This document shows positions 6,760 to 15,497 of a stretch of DNA of 16,984 nt, piece by piece. The notes beneath the pieces are model-generated. The model made no database searches, was not told the origin of the DNA, and worked only from the letters and a program-made list of their open reading frames with translations. Numbering within the stretch: position 1 is the first letter of the stretch; each line of letters starts with the position of its first letter. Location of the stretch: contig NZ_LSJM01000372.1 in the NCBI RefSeq assembly GCF_001557215.1, positions 1 to 16,984 on the forward strand. The letters run 5' to 3'. The position numbers were made by a program, and so were the translations under genes. Origin of the DNA: Sphingomonas sp. CCH9-E2. GTDB taxonomy: Bacteria > Pseudomonadota > Alphaproteobacteria > Sphingomonadales > Sphingomonadaceae.

Positions 6760-8004
6760 CTATCTGATCCGCTGCGAGAGCAGCCAGTTCGTCTTAAGAA
6801 CGCCCTGAAACAAGCTGCGATACGTCCGCATCTCGACCTTGGCGGCCTCGGTAAATCCGACATAGCTGAATAGGCGAGCCGTCGCCCAGACGGCAGCGTC
6901 ACGATTCAAGGTTCTCGATTCTGGCAACATGGCCCCCCGCTCCGTCAGGTGCCGGGCAAGCTGGGCGTCCGCCTTGATCCGCTCACGATGTCCCGTCGGC
7001 AACGCCGACGCGGCGGCGCGCGCCTTGCGATACAGCGCCTCGGCTTCGCCCGGCGCACCTTTTCGGTCGAGGATCTGGGCCAGCGTCTCGTAGGGAATCT
7101 GGAGAAACGCGGCGTCGGGCGGCAACGCGGCGGTATAGATCGCCAGCGCCCGTCGCGCCAATCGTTCGGCCTCCTGGAATTGCGCCTGCGACTCCAGCAG
7201 TGCGGCGAGGCCGCGATAGCCCTCCGCCACAGCCGTATGTCCCGCCGGATATAGCTTTTCGATGATCGCGATCGACTTGCGTTGCAGCTGCTCGGCCTCC
7301 CCCGCCCGGCCAAGCATTGCGGCGGTCGCCGCAAGATTACTGAGCAGTCTTGCCGCGATTGCGCCGTCCGGTTCGGTCCGTGTGACGACCGCAAACGCCT
7401 GGCGAAACAGCGTCTCCGCTTCGATCGGCCGCATCAGCTGCAAGAGGTGAACGGCAAGATTGCTATAGCTTCGCGCGATCGCCAGGTGCCCGCTGGGAAA
7501 CCCCTGCTCGGCCCATGCCACCGCCGCCCGGAACTGCGCCTCTGCCGCTTCGACCTTGCCCTGATGCTGCAGATTGGCAGCCAGCGCATCATGGGCGTTG
7601 AGCACGCGTTCTGCGTCTTGCGGTAATGTTGCGAGCACCAGTTGGAGGCGGGCGCGATAGTAGGTTTCGGCCTCGTCGAATCGATTGAGGTCTCGCAGGA
7701 TATCGCCGAGGAGCCATACCGCGCGCAGCTGCTCTGCAGGGCTCGCCGGGTCCGCAGTTTCGGCAAGTTTGCGCGCATAACGTTCGGCGACCGTCAGTTC
7801 ACGCGCCCGCGCGTTGAGCACTGCGAACCGGTACATGAGGAAACGGCATCGGTCGGTTACCTGCGGTTCGGCAAGGCAGCTTGCCGCGGCATTCTCGATG
7901 ATCCGGATTTCCTCGGTCGGTGTGACCACCCGTTCGATAGGCTGTGCCAAGGAACCTGGAGTCGCGAACAGCAGCGCTACCGCTGTCATCCAAAGCCCCC
8001 GCAT
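6760..8004 (-). CDS. Secreted tetratricopeptide-repeat protein, function unknown
   Basis: From ATG 8004 the product is 414 residues. It begins with a Sec signal peptide (MRGLWMTAVALLFATPGSLA, likely cut before QPIERV), so it should act in the periplasm or outside. The body consists of helix-pair repeats with a period near 42 residues and the usual TPR signatures (LLGDILRDLNRFDEAETYYR, SNLAVHLLQLMRPIEAETLFR, LAALLESQAQFQEAERLARR, LAQILDRKGAPGEAEALYRK), of the kinesin-light-chain-like type. No enzymatic domain such as CHAT follows the repeats. A GGGGGA site stands seven bases before the start. An in-frame ATG at 8040 would put 12 polar residues ahead of the signal peptide and is not favoured. 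It is a single gene and its function cannot be told from context. Confidence 0.85.
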   Translation of the reverse strand: MRGLWMTAVALLFATPGSLAQPIERVVTPTEEIRIIENAAASCLAEPQVTDRCRFLMYRFAVLNARARELTVAERYARKLAETADPASPAEQLRAVWLLGDILRDLNRFDEAETYYRARLQLVLATLPQDAERVLNAHDALAANLQHQGKVEAAEAQFRAAVAWAEQGFPSGHLAIARSYSNLAVHLLQLMRPIEAETLFRQAFAVVTRTEPDGAIAARLLSNLAATAAMLGRAGEAEQLQRKSIAIIEKLYPAGHTAVAEGYRGLAALLESQAQFQEAERLARRALAIYTAALPPDAAFLQIPYETLAQILDRKGAPGEAEALYRKARAAASALPTGHRERIKADAQLARHLTERGAMLPESRTLNRDAAVWATARLFSYVGFTEAAKVEMRTYRSLFQGVLKTNWLLSQRIR

Positions 8005-8073
8005 ACCCCAGTCCCCCGCCGAACTGCACCAACGGATCAACGTACCAGCCGCAGCATTTAGATGGGAAGCACT

Positions 8074-8115
8074 TAACGAGAAAGGCGCCGCCGACCCTCC
8101 GGCCAGCGACGCCTT
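8074..8115 (-). terminator. Intrinsic terminator of the etfBA operon
   Basis: Read on the minus strand, AAGGCG starts a stem of about 15 pairs (three of them G-U) that closes with CGCCTT and runs into TTTCTCGTT. It lies 21 bases past the etfA stop codon. Confidence 0.6.
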
Positions 8116-8136
8116 CCTTATACCCGTCCGATCGGC

Positions 8137-9063
8137 TTAGAGCTTCTCAGTCAGTTCCGGCACGAGCTTGAACAGATCGCCGACCAGGCCGATGTCCGCA
8201 ACCTGGAAGATCGGTGCGTCTTCGTCCTTGTTGATCGCGATGATCGTCTTGCTGTCCTTCATGCCGGCGAGATGCTGGATCGCGCCCGAGATGCCGACCG
8301 CGACATAGACTTCGGGTGCGACGATCTTGCCGGTCTGGCCGACCTGATAGTCGTTGGGGGCGTAACCCGCATCGACCGCAGCGCGGCTGGCGCCGACCGC
8401 TGCGCCGAGCTTGTCGGCGAGCGGATCGATCAGCGCGTGGAACTGTTCGCCCGAGCCGAGCGCGCGGCCGCCCGAGACGATGATCTTGGCGCTGGTCAGT
8501 TCGGGACGCTCGCTCTTGGCGATTTCCGCGCCGACGAAGCTGGAGAGACCCTTGTCACCGGTGCCCGAAACGGTTTCGACCGATGCGCTGCCGCCCTCGG
8601 TCGCCGCCTTGTCGAAGGCGGTGCCGCGCACGGTCAGCACCTTCTTCGCGTCCGACGAGGTGACGGTAGCGATGGCATTGCCGGCATAGATCGGGCGGGT
8701 GAACTGGTCGCCCTCGATCCCGATCACTTCGCTGATCTGCATCACGTCGAGCAGCGCAGCGACGCGCGGCGCGATATTCTTGCCGGTTGTGGTGGCGGGC
8801 GCGACGAAGGCGTCATAGCCCGACATCAGGTCAGCCACGAGCGGCGCGACATTCTCGGCGAGCGCATTGGCATAGGCCGCGTCGTCGGCGAGCAGCACCT
8901 TGCTGACGCCCGCGATCTTTGCGGCGGCGTCGGCGGCACCCTGTGCGCCCGAACCGGCGACCAGCGCGACGACGTCGCCCAGCTTGCCCGCCGCGGTGAC
9001 GGCGGCGAGCGTTGCGTCCTTCACCGACGCATTGTCATGTTCGACCCAGACCAGAACGCTCAT
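8137..9063 (-). CDS. etfA: Electron transfer flavoprotein alpha subunit
   Basis: EtfA is the FAD-binding subunit of the soluble ETF heterodimer, which takes electrons from acyl-CoA and related dehydrogenases and passes them to ETF-ubiquinone oxidoreductase. The 308-residue product has the conserved C-terminal FAD domain: [14 protein letters not shown] (195-208), the [20 protein letters not shown] segment (224-243) and [20 protein letters not shown] (246-265), then the [14 protein letters not shown] tail (277-290). Length is normal. Its ATG overlaps the etfB stop as ATGA and has a GGGAG site seven bases upstream within etfB, so the subunits are made together. No ETF-QO or dehydrogenase gene is in the window; the bkd genes at the far end feed substrates of ETF-linked dehydrogenases. 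Confidence 0.97.
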   Translation of the reverse strand: MSVLVWVEHDNASVKDATLAAVTAAGKLGDVVALVAGSGAQGAADAAAKIAGVSKVLLADDAAYANALAENVAPLVADLMSGYDAFVAPATTTGKNIAPRVAALLDVMQISEVIGIEGDQFTRPIYAGNAIATVTSSDAKKVLTVRGTAFDKAATEGGSASVETVSGTGDKGLSSFVGAEIAKSERPELTSAKIIVSGGRALGSGEQFHALIDPLADKLGAAVGASRAAVDAGYAPNDYQVGQTGKIVAPEVYVAVGISGAIQHLAGMKDSKTIIAINKDEDAPIFQVADIGLVGDLFKLVPELTEKL

Positions 9064-9809
9064 GCCACAACTCCCAGTGCCTTGAGCTTGCCGACAAGCT
9101 CATCCACATCCGCAACCTTGACGCCGGCGGTGCGCTTGGCCGGCTCTTCCACCTTCACCACCGACAGGCGTGGCGTCACATCGACGCCGTAATCGGCCGG
9201 GGTCTTGGCGGCGAGCGGCTTGCTCTTTGCCTTCATGATGTTGGGCAGCGAGGCGTAGCGCGGCTCGTTCAGGCGAAGATCGGTGGTGACGATCGCCGGG
9301 ATGTTGAGCTTCACGGTTTCGAGGCCGCCATCGACTTCGCGGGTCACGTCGACGCTGTCGCCCGACACCTCGACCTTCGACGCGAAGGTGCCCTGACCCC
9401 AGCCGAGCAACGCGCCGAGCATCTGGCCGGTCTGGTTGTTGTCGTCGTCGATCGCCTGCTTGCCCAGGATGATCAGGCCGGGCTGTTCTTCCTCGGCCAC
9501 CTTGGCGAGCAGCTTGGCGACGCCGAGCGGTTCGACCGGGCCTTCGGCGGTGATCAGGATTGCGCGGTCGGCGCCCATCGCCAGCGCGGTGCGCAGCGTT
9601 TCCTGAGCCTTTTGCTCACCGATCGAGACCACGACGATCTCGGTCGCCGCGCCCTTTTCCTTCAGGCGAATCGCTTCTTCGACCGCGATCTCGTCGAACG
9701 GGTTCATGCTCATCTTGACGTTGGCGAGATCCACGCCCGTCCCGTCCGCCTTCACGCGGGGCTTTACGTTATAGTCAAGCACACGCTTGACCGGCACCAG
9801 CACTTTCAT
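9060..9809 (-). CDS. etfB: Electron transfer flavoprotein beta subunit
   Basis: EtfB binds the structural AMP of ETF and docks to partner dehydrogenases. The 249-residue product starts [19 protein letters not shown], typical of the group with housekeeping ETFs. It carries the nucleotide loop [13 protein letters not shown] (118-130) and the docking loop [18 protein letters not shown] (180-197), which contains the leucine anchor used to hold acyl-CoA dehydrogenases. A strong GGAGGA site lies five bases before the start. It is first in the etfBA pair with a 4-base overlap. The sucC terminator lies upstream, so etfBA should have its own promoter in 9810-9933, though I could not pick one out with confidence. 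Confidence 0.97.
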   Translation of the reverse strand: MKVLVPVKRVLDYNVKPRVKADGTGVDLANVKMSMNPFDEIAVEEAIRLKEKGAATEIVVVSIGEQKAQETLRTALAMGADRAILITAEGPVEPLGVAKLLAKVAEEEQPGLIILGKQAIDDDNNQTGQMLGALLGWGQGTFASKVEVSGDSVDVTREVDGGLETVKLNIPAIVTTDLRLNEPRYASLPNIMKAKSKPLAAKTPADYGVDVTPRLSVVKVEEPAKRTAGVKVADVDELVGKLKALGVVA

Positions 9810-9933
9810 CGCGTCCTCCGCTCCAATCGCGTCGTTTTAAAGGTTCGAGTCCGTTCGTCCCTAGAAGGGTTTTTGCCGTTTTCGCAAGTCCGGTATGGAA
9901 TCATACGATTGCCGTAGCGTCATTGCGCAAACG

Positions 9934-9973
9934 AAAAAGGGGTCCGACGCGGATGACGCGCCAGACCCCCTTT
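9934..9973 (-). terminator. Rho-independent terminator of sucC
   Basis: On the minus strand a stem AAAGGGG(G)TC pairs with GACCCCTTT, with further CGCG/CGCG pairing inside, and ends in TTTTTCGTTT. It begins 24 bases past the sucC stop. Stem and T-run are both convincing. Confidence 0.85.
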
Positions 9974-9997
9974 CAATGGGCGTTCAAGGGGCCGCGA

Positions 9998-11197
9998 TCA
10001 AGCAGCCGCCTGGACCTCCGCCACAATCTTCTTCGCCGCGTCGCCCAGATCATTGGCCGGAACGATGGCGAGACCCGAGTTGGCGAGGATTTCCTTGCCC
10101 TGCTCGACATTGGTGCCTTCGAGGCGGACGACCAGCGGGACCGACAGGTTCACTTCCTTCGCCGCGGCGACGATGCCCTCGGCGATGATGTCGCACTTCA
10201 TGATCCCGCCAAAGATGTTGACGAGGATGCCCTTCACCGCCGGATCGGCGAGGATGATCTTGAATGCGGCGGTGACCTTTTCCTTGTTCGCGCCGCCGCC
10301 GACGTCGAGGAAATTGGCCGGGAACATGCCGTTGAGCTTGATGATGTCCATCGTCGCCATGGCGAGGCCCGCGCCGTTGACCATGCAGCCGATGTCGCCG
10401 TCGAGCTTGATATAGGCGAGGTCGTACTTCGACGCCTCCAGCTCCATCGGATCCTCTTCGGTGGTGTCGCGCAGTTCCATCAGGTCCTTGTGACGGAACA
10501 TGGCGTTGCCGTCGAAGCCGACCTTGGCGTCGAGGACGAGGAGGTTGCCCTGCTCGGTCAGCGCGAGCGGGTTGACCTCGATCTGCTCGGCATCCGTCGC
10601 GAGGAAGGCGGCGTAGAGCGAGGCAGCGACCTTGGCCGCCTGCTTCGCCTGATCGCCGGTCAGGCCGAGCGCCGCGGCGACGGTCCGGCCGTGATGCGGC
10701 ATGAAGCCGGTCGCGGGATCGACCGAGAAGCTGTGGATCTTCTCAGGGGTCGAGTGGGCGACTTCCTCGATGTCCATGCCGCCTTCGGTCGAGACGACGA
10801 AAGCGATGCGGCTGGTCGCGCGGTCGACGAGGAGCGCGAGGTAGAATTCCTTGGCGATGTCGGCGCCGTCGGTGACGTAGAGGCGGTTGACCTGCTTGCC
10901 CGCTTCGCCGGTCTGGATCGTGACCAGCGTGTTGCCGAGCATGTCCTTGGCATGCGCTTCGACCTCGTCGAGGCTGAAGGCGAGGCGAACGCCGCCCTTG
11001 GCTTCGGGGGCGAGTTCCTTGAACTTGCCCTTGCCGCGGCCGCCGGCATGGATCTGCGACTTCACGACATAGAGCGGTCCGGGGAGCTTCTTGGCGGCTT
11101 CGACCGCCTCTTCGACGGTGAAGGCGGCATGCCCGGCAGCGATCGGCGCGCCGTACTTCGCCAGCAGTTCCTTGGCCTGATATTCATGGATATTCAT
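9998..11197 (-). CDS. sucC: ADP-forming succinate--CoA ligase subunit beta
   Basis: SucC is the ATP-grasp subunit of succinyl-CoA synthetase, which makes ATP or GTP from succinyl-CoA in the TCA cycle. The 399-residue product has the family start [18 protein letters not shown], the nucleotide loop AGGRGKGK (51-58), EVNPLALT and the C-terminal CoA-ligase half with [14 protein letters not shown] 11197 is chosen over an upstream in-frame ATG at 11242 because MNIHEYQ is the universal SucC start and an AAAGGG site precedes it. The partner gene sucD, often directly downstream, is absent here: a strong terminator follows and then etfB. Subunit alpha must come from elsewhere. Confidence 0.97.
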   Translation of the reverse strand: MNIHEYQAKELLAKYGAPIAAGHAAFTVEEAVEAAKKLPGPLYVVKSQIHAGGRGKGKFKELAPEAKGGVRLAFSLDEVEAHAKDMLGNTLVTIQTGEAGKQVNRLYVTDGADIAKEFYLALLVDRATSRIAFVVSTEGGMDIEEVAHSTPEKIHSFSVDPATGFMPHHGRTVAAALGLTGDQAKQAAKVAASLYAAFLATDAEQIEVNPLALTEQGNLLVLDAKVGFDGNAMFRHKDLMELRDTTEEDPMELEASKYDLAYIKLDGDIGCMVNGAGLAMATMDIIKLNGMFPANFLDVGGGANKEKVTAAFKIILADPAVKGILVNIFGGIMKCDIIAEGIVAAAKEVNLSVPLVVRLEGTNVEQGKEILANSGLAIVPANDLGDAAKKIVAEVQAAA

Positions 11198-11326
11198 GGG
11201 ATCGCCCTTTGCGTTGCAGCAAAATTCGCGCCGCTTAAGCACAGGGGCGCGGCGGAATCAAATGTCTTGACTTCGGCATTGCGACGCAGTTGCAATAGGC
11301 GCTGCGCCGCCTGCGAAACGAGCGGG

Positions 11327-11650
11327 TTAGCGCGTCTCTTTGGCGAGGCCGGTGGCGCATAAGCCGCCCGAGCTGGTCGCCACCGCGAGGATTTCGGGAT
11401 CGCCGAGCGCGCGGACGCGGCGCAGGAAGCGGTCGAGCGACTCGGCTTCGCGCGCCTTGGGCAGGTCGGCGATGCGCATCAGCTGGGCGAGGCTCAGGCG
11501 ATCCACCATCCGCTCCGCCATGCACGCGGCGAGCGGCTTGGGCAGGCCGGCATTGGTGAGGCCGGTGCGCAGCCGTGCTTCGGGCACCGCGCAGGCAGAA
11601 ACTGCGGTCAGCGCCGCAATCAGGGGAATCACGCGTCTCGCATCGATCAT
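11327..11650 (-). CDS. Small predicted lipoprotein, function unknown
   Basis: The 107-residue product starts with a charged MIDARR, a hydrophobic stretch and a lipobox ending VSAC (Cys20), so it should be lipid-anchored, probably in the outer membrane or periplasmic face. The mature part is mostly helical and charged, with no domain I recognise; it contains two further cysteines (residues 43 and 98), which could form a disulphide. The start ATG at 11650 lies head-to-head with crtZ with essentially no intergenic space. A GTG at codon 7 would shorten the signal and is less likely. The codon pattern fits the neighbours, and the signal plus lipobox support a real gene. Confidence 0.7.
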   Translation of the reverse strand: MIDARRVIPLIAALTAVSACAVPEARLRTGLTNAGLPKPLAACMAERMVDRLSLAQLMRIADLPKAREAESLDRFLRRVRALGDPEILAVATSSGGLCATGLAKETR

Positions 11651-11672
11651 GGTCCGTCGCTATATCGCCCGC

Positions 11673-12176
11673 ATGAGTCCCGCAATCGGCATCGCGCTGT
11701 TCCTGCTCACCGTCGCCCTGATGGAGGGGTTTGCCTATGTCGCGCATCGCTGGCTGATGCACGGGCCGGGCTGGTTCCTGCACAAAAGCCATCATTCGCC
11801 GCGCACCGGCAATTGGGAGCTGAACGACCTCTATGCCGTGATCTTTGCGCTGCCGTCATTCGTGCTGCTGCTGGGCGGGGTGCATCTGGGCTGGTGGCAG
11901 GGCTATGCATGGATCGGCGCGGGGATTGCGGCCTATGGCGCGATCTATTTCGGGTTCCACGACATCATCGTGCACAAGCGGCTCAACACCCGCTACATTC
12001 CCAAGTCCGAATATATGAAGCGGATCATCCAGGCGCACCGGTTGCACCATGTGGTCGAGACCAAGCATGGCACGGTGAGCTTCGGGTTTCTCTATGCCCC
12101 GCCGCCCGAAAAGCTGAAGGCGCAGCTCAAGGCGCGTGGCAATGCCGGGGTGCGCGAGCCGGTAGGCCGCTTCTGA
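11673..12176 (+). CDS. crtZ: Beta-carotene hydroxylase (CrtZ family)
   Basis: CrtZ is a membrane di-iron hydroxylase that adds 3-hydroxyls to the beta-rings of carotenoids, giving zeaxanthin from beta-carotene. All four histidine clusters are present in the 167-residue product: His25/His30 (AHRWLMH), His37/His40/His41 (HKSHH), His96/His101 (HDIIVH) and His122/His125/His126 (HRLHH), between hydrophobic helices. Length fits bacterial CrtZ. ATG 11673 (MSPAIGIALF) gives the usual short N-terminus before the first helix; ATG 11649, eight codons earlier, is possible and would overlap the divergent lipoprotein start. Neither has a clear Shine-Dalgarno. It overlaps the next gene by four bases. It points to a yellow-pigmented organism, as expected for sphingomonads. 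Confidence 0.95.
   Translation: MSPAIGIALFLLTVALMEGFAYVAHRWLMHGPGWFLHKSHHSPRTGNWELNDLYAVIFALPSFVLLLGGVHLGWWQGYAWIGAGIAAYGAIYFGFHDIIVHKRLNTRYIPKSEYMKRIIQAHRLHHVVETKHGTVSFGFLYAPPPEKLKAQLKARGNAGVREPVGRF
12161..12166 (+). promoter_or_regulatory. Shine-Dalgarno-like site before a CTG start
   Basis: GGTAGG ends six bases before CTG 12173. It is the best ribosome site near the expected start of the TauE-like gene and supports CTG as the initiation codon. Confidence 0.45.
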
Positions 12177-12919
12177 TCCTCGATCCGGTCTTTTACGCGA
12201 TCGCCATTCCGGCGGTCGCGCTGCTGGGGCTGTCCAAGGGCGGTTTTGCCGGGGCGGGTTCGCTGTCGCTGCCGGTGATCGCCTTTGTCGTCGATCCGGT
12301 GCGTGCAGCGGCGATCCTGTTGCCGATCCTGATCGTGCAGGACGTGGTCGGTATCTGGGCGTTCCGGCGGACGGTCGATTATTTCGTGCTGGGATGGACG
12401 CTGGCCGGCGCGATCGTCGGCATCGCGCTGGGCTATTGGTTTGCGGCGAGCGTTTCGGCGGATGTCGTGCTCGCGATGGTCGGGGTGATTTCGGCCGTGT
12501 TCGGTGCGCACCGGTTGTGGAAGGACCGACTGGGCGCGGGAGCGGCGTCCGCCTCGCCCGGCTGGGTCGGGTCGCTGTTCGGGGTCGCATCGGGCTTTAC
12601 CAGCCAGATCGCCCATGCCGGGGCACCGCCCTGGCAGCTATGGGTGATGCCGCGCCAGCTGGCACCGGCCTATCTGGTCGGCACCACTGCCGTGTTCTTC
12701 GGGGCGGTGAACTGGCTCAAGGTGCCCGCGTATCTGGCGCTGGGGCAGTTCACGACCGAGAATCTGGGAACCAGCGCGGTGCTGATGCCGGTGGCGATCG
12801 CGTCGACCTTTGCCGGGGTATGGCTGGTGCGGCGCGTGTCGCCGGAGCGATTCTATACTGCGATCTACTGGCTGATGATCGGCGTGGGGGTGGTGCTGGT
12901 GGCGAAGGCGCTGTTTTGA
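12173..12919 (+). CDS. TauE/SafE family permease (sulfite exporter-like), apparent CTG start
   Basis: This is a TauE/SafE-family integral membrane protein, a group that moves sulfite, sulfoacetate or other small anions. From CTG 12173 the product is 248 residues with about eight hydrophobic segments. It carries the two repeat-signature regions of the family: LGLSKGGFAGAGSLSLP (18-34) and its partner VASGFTSQIAHAGAPPWQLW (138-157). There is no ATG, GTG or TTG in frame between about 12100 and 12274. The first canonical downstream start (GTG 12275) would remove the first helix and the LGLSKGG motif. The CTG overlaps the crtZ stop as CTGA, just where an ATGA coupling would be expected. A start far upstream inside crtZ is the alternative. 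The anion carried is unknown, and a link to carotenoids is not implied. Confidence 0.85.
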   Translation: MILDPVFYAIAIPAVALLGLSKGGFAGAGSLSLPVIAFVVDPVRAAAILLPILIVQDVVGIWAFRRTVDYFVLGWTLAGAIVGIALGYWFAASVSADVVLAMVGVISAVFGAHRLWKDRLGAGAASASPGWVGSLFGVASGFTSQIAHAGAPPWQLWVMPRQLAPAYLVGTTAVFFGAVNWLKVPAYLALGQFTTENLGTSAVLMPVAIASTFAGVWLVRRVSPERFYTAIYWLMIGVGVVLVAKALF

Positions 12920-12922
12920 TTG

Positions 12923-12940
12923 GTTCCGCGGGCGCGGAAC
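12923..12940 (+). terminator. GC-rich hairpin just after the TauE-like gene
   Basis: Arms GTTCCGCG and CGCGGAAC face each other four bases past the stop codon. There is no T-run, so termination by this hairpin alone is doubtful. Confidence 0.3.
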
Positions 12941-12941
12941 G

Positions 12942-13023
12942 CGGCACCAGCCCGCTCCCCCACCCGGCCACCCATCAGAATACACTGTCGTGGGTGGCCG
13001 GGTGGGGGAGCGGGCTGGTGCCG
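12942..13023. repeat. Perfect 33-bp inverted repeat between convergent genes
   Basis: Arms 12942-12974 and 12991-13023 are exact reverse complements, separated by the 16-base loop TCAGAATACACTGTCG. The arms are very GC-rich and contain CCCGCTCCCCCACCCGGCC. It fills the gap between the TauE-like gene and prs and could end transcription from both sides. A second small hairpin (GAGCGC/GCGCTC, 13024-13038) covers the prs stop codon. Confidence 0.9.
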
Positions 13024-13036
13024 GAGCGCGAAGCGC

Positions 13037-13999
<963 letters not shown>

Positions 14000-14007
14000 G
14001 GAATTGT

Positions 14008-14015
14008 CTCCCCTT
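14008..14015 (-). promoter_or_regulatory. Strong ribosome binding site supporting the longer prs start
   Basis: Minus-strand AAGGGGAG sits eight bases before ATG 13999. The alternative ATG 13972 has only GGGAG ten bases upstream. Confidence 0.6.
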
Positions 14016-14119
14016 AGGGTTGTGGATCGCTCGCGAAAAGGGGGCGTTTAGGATAGCCTGTTACAGGTTCGGCGTCCCGTGCGGGCACAGGCGAGTCAGG
14101 ACAGCAATGCTGACCCATC

Positions 14120-14146
14120 TCGACAGGCTCGTTGAAACAATATAAT
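14120..14146 (+). promoter_or_regulatory. Candidate promoter of the bkd operon
   Basis: TCGACA (14120-14125, 5 of 6 to TTGACA) and a perfect TATAAT (14141-14146) are 15 bases apart, a little shorter than ideal. The leader to the bkdA1 ATG would be about 60 bases. The perfect palindrome CCTGTTACAGG (14057-14067) lies further upstream, between here and prs, and could be an operator for either gene. Confidence 0.4.
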
Positions 14147-14213
14147 CGGGCGCTGAAATAAATGTCCGCGCGCCGCAGGGCGACCCGGACGGCCTTTAGC
14201 TGCTGGAGAGTGC

Positions 14214-15497
14214 ATGGCGGACGTCCCGCGCAACCTGCCCCCGCTGAGCCTGCATGTGCCGGAGCCGCGCTTCCGGCCCGGCGATGCGGTCGATTTCGCT
14301 GCAGTGGAGGTACCGCCCGCCGGCGCCCAGCCACGACCCGATACCGCCGCCGATCCGGCGAGCTTCCACGACCTATCCTATACTTTGGTCCGCGTCCTCG
14401 ACGATGAAGGGCGTGCGGTCGGCCCATGGGACCCGCGACTCGACCCCGACACGCTGCGCACGATGCTGCGCGACATGGCGCTGGTGCGCGCATTCGACGA
14501 GCGCATGTTCCGCGCGCAGCGGCAGGGCAAGACCAGCTTCTACATGAAGTGCACCGGCGAAGAGGCGGTGGCGATTGCCGCCACCCATGCGCTGAGCCGC
14601 GACGACATGTGCTTCCCCAGCTATCGCCAGCAGGGCATCCTGATCGCGCGCGGATACAGCCTGGTTCAGATGATGAACCAGATCTATTCGAACAGCGGCG
14701 ACAATCTGCAGGGCAAGCAGCTGCCGATCATGTACTCGTCCAAGGAGGACGGGTTCTTCTCGATCTCCGGCAACCTCGCCACGCAATATCCGCAGGCGGT
14801 GGGCTGGGCGATGGCGAGCGCGGCCAAGGGGGATACGCGCATCGCCGCAGTGTGGTGCGGTGAAGGCTCGACGGCGGAGGGCGACTTCCACTCGGCGATG
14901 ACCTTTGCCACCGTCTACAAGGCGCCGGTCATCCTCAACGTCGTCAACAATCAATGGGCGATTTCGAGCTTCTCCGGCTTTGCCGGGGCCGAGGCGACGA
15001 CCTTTGCCGCGCGGGCGATCGGCTATGGCATGGCCGGGCTGCGCGTCGACGGCAATGACGCGCTGGCGGTCTATGCGGCGACCCAGTGGGCGGCGGAGCG
15101 CGCGCGGACCAACCAGGGGCCGACGCTGATCGAGCATTTCACCTATCGCGCCGAGGGTCATTCGACCTCCGACGATCCGACGCAGTATCGCAGCGCGGGC
15201 GAGCCGGGCGCATGGCCGCTGGGCGACCCGGTCACGCGGCTGAAGGCGCACCTGATCGCATTGGGCGAATGGGACGAGGAGCGCCACGCGGCGATGGACC
15301 GCGAGGTCGCCGAACTCGTCAAGGCATCGCAGAAGGAGGCCGAGAAGAACGGCATCCTCGGCCATGGCCTGCACCAGCCGCTCGACACGCTGTTCGACGG
15401 GGTGTTCGAGGAGATGCCCTGGCATCTGCGCGAGCAGCGCCAGCAGATGCTGGACGAGGAAGAGGCGAGCGGCCGCCCATGGGCGAGGAAGGCATGA
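14214..15497 (+). CDS. bkdA1: Branched-chain 2-oxoacid dehydrogenase E1 component, alpha subunit
   Basis: With the beta subunit this forms the thiamine-diphosphate E1 enzyme that decarboxylates 2-oxoacids of valine, leucine and isoleucine. The 427-residue product follows the Pseudomonas BkdA1 pattern closely from its start (PPLSLHVPEPRFRPG, residues 9-23) onwards. It has the thiamine-diphosphate/Mg motif from GEGS (216-219) to VVNNQWAIS (243-251), and the active-site loop YRAEGHSTSDDPTQYR (311-326), in which the mammalian enzyme is phosphorylated. GEG rather than GDG also occurs in other BCKDH E1 alphas. A GGAG site lies five bases before ATG 14214. It overlaps bkdA2 by ATGA and opens a bkdA1-bkdA2-bkdB operon. 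Confidence 0.96.
   Translation: MADVPRNLPPLSLHVPEPRFRPGDAVDFAAVEVPPAGAQPRPDTAADPASFHDLSYTLVRVLDDEGRAVGPWDPRLDPDTLRTMLRDMALVRAFDERMFRAQRQGKTSFYMKCTGEEAVAIAATHALSRDDMCFPSYRQQGILIARGYSLVQMMNQIYSNSGDNLQGKQLPIMYSSKEDGFFSISGNLATQYPQAVGWAMASAAKGDTRIAAVWCGEGSTAEGDFHSAMTFATVYKAPVILNVVNNQWAISSFSGFAGAEATTFAARAIGYGMAGLRVDGNDALAVYAATQWAAERARTNQGPTLIEHFTYRAEGHSTSDDPTQYRSAGEPGAWPLGDPVTRLKAHLIALGEWDEERHAAMDREVAELVKASQKEAEKNGILGHGLHQPLDTLFDGVFEEMPWHLREQRQQMLDEEEASGRPWARKA

Noticed and set aside
9923..11362. 479-codon open frame opposite sucC
   Set aside because: It is a mirror of the sucC codon pattern and runs through the sucC terminator; no family resemblance.
14132..14146. TTGAAA near TATAAT as a promoter
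   Set aside because: The two boxes are only three bases apart, so they cannot work as a -35/-10 pair; TCGACA further upstream is the better partner.
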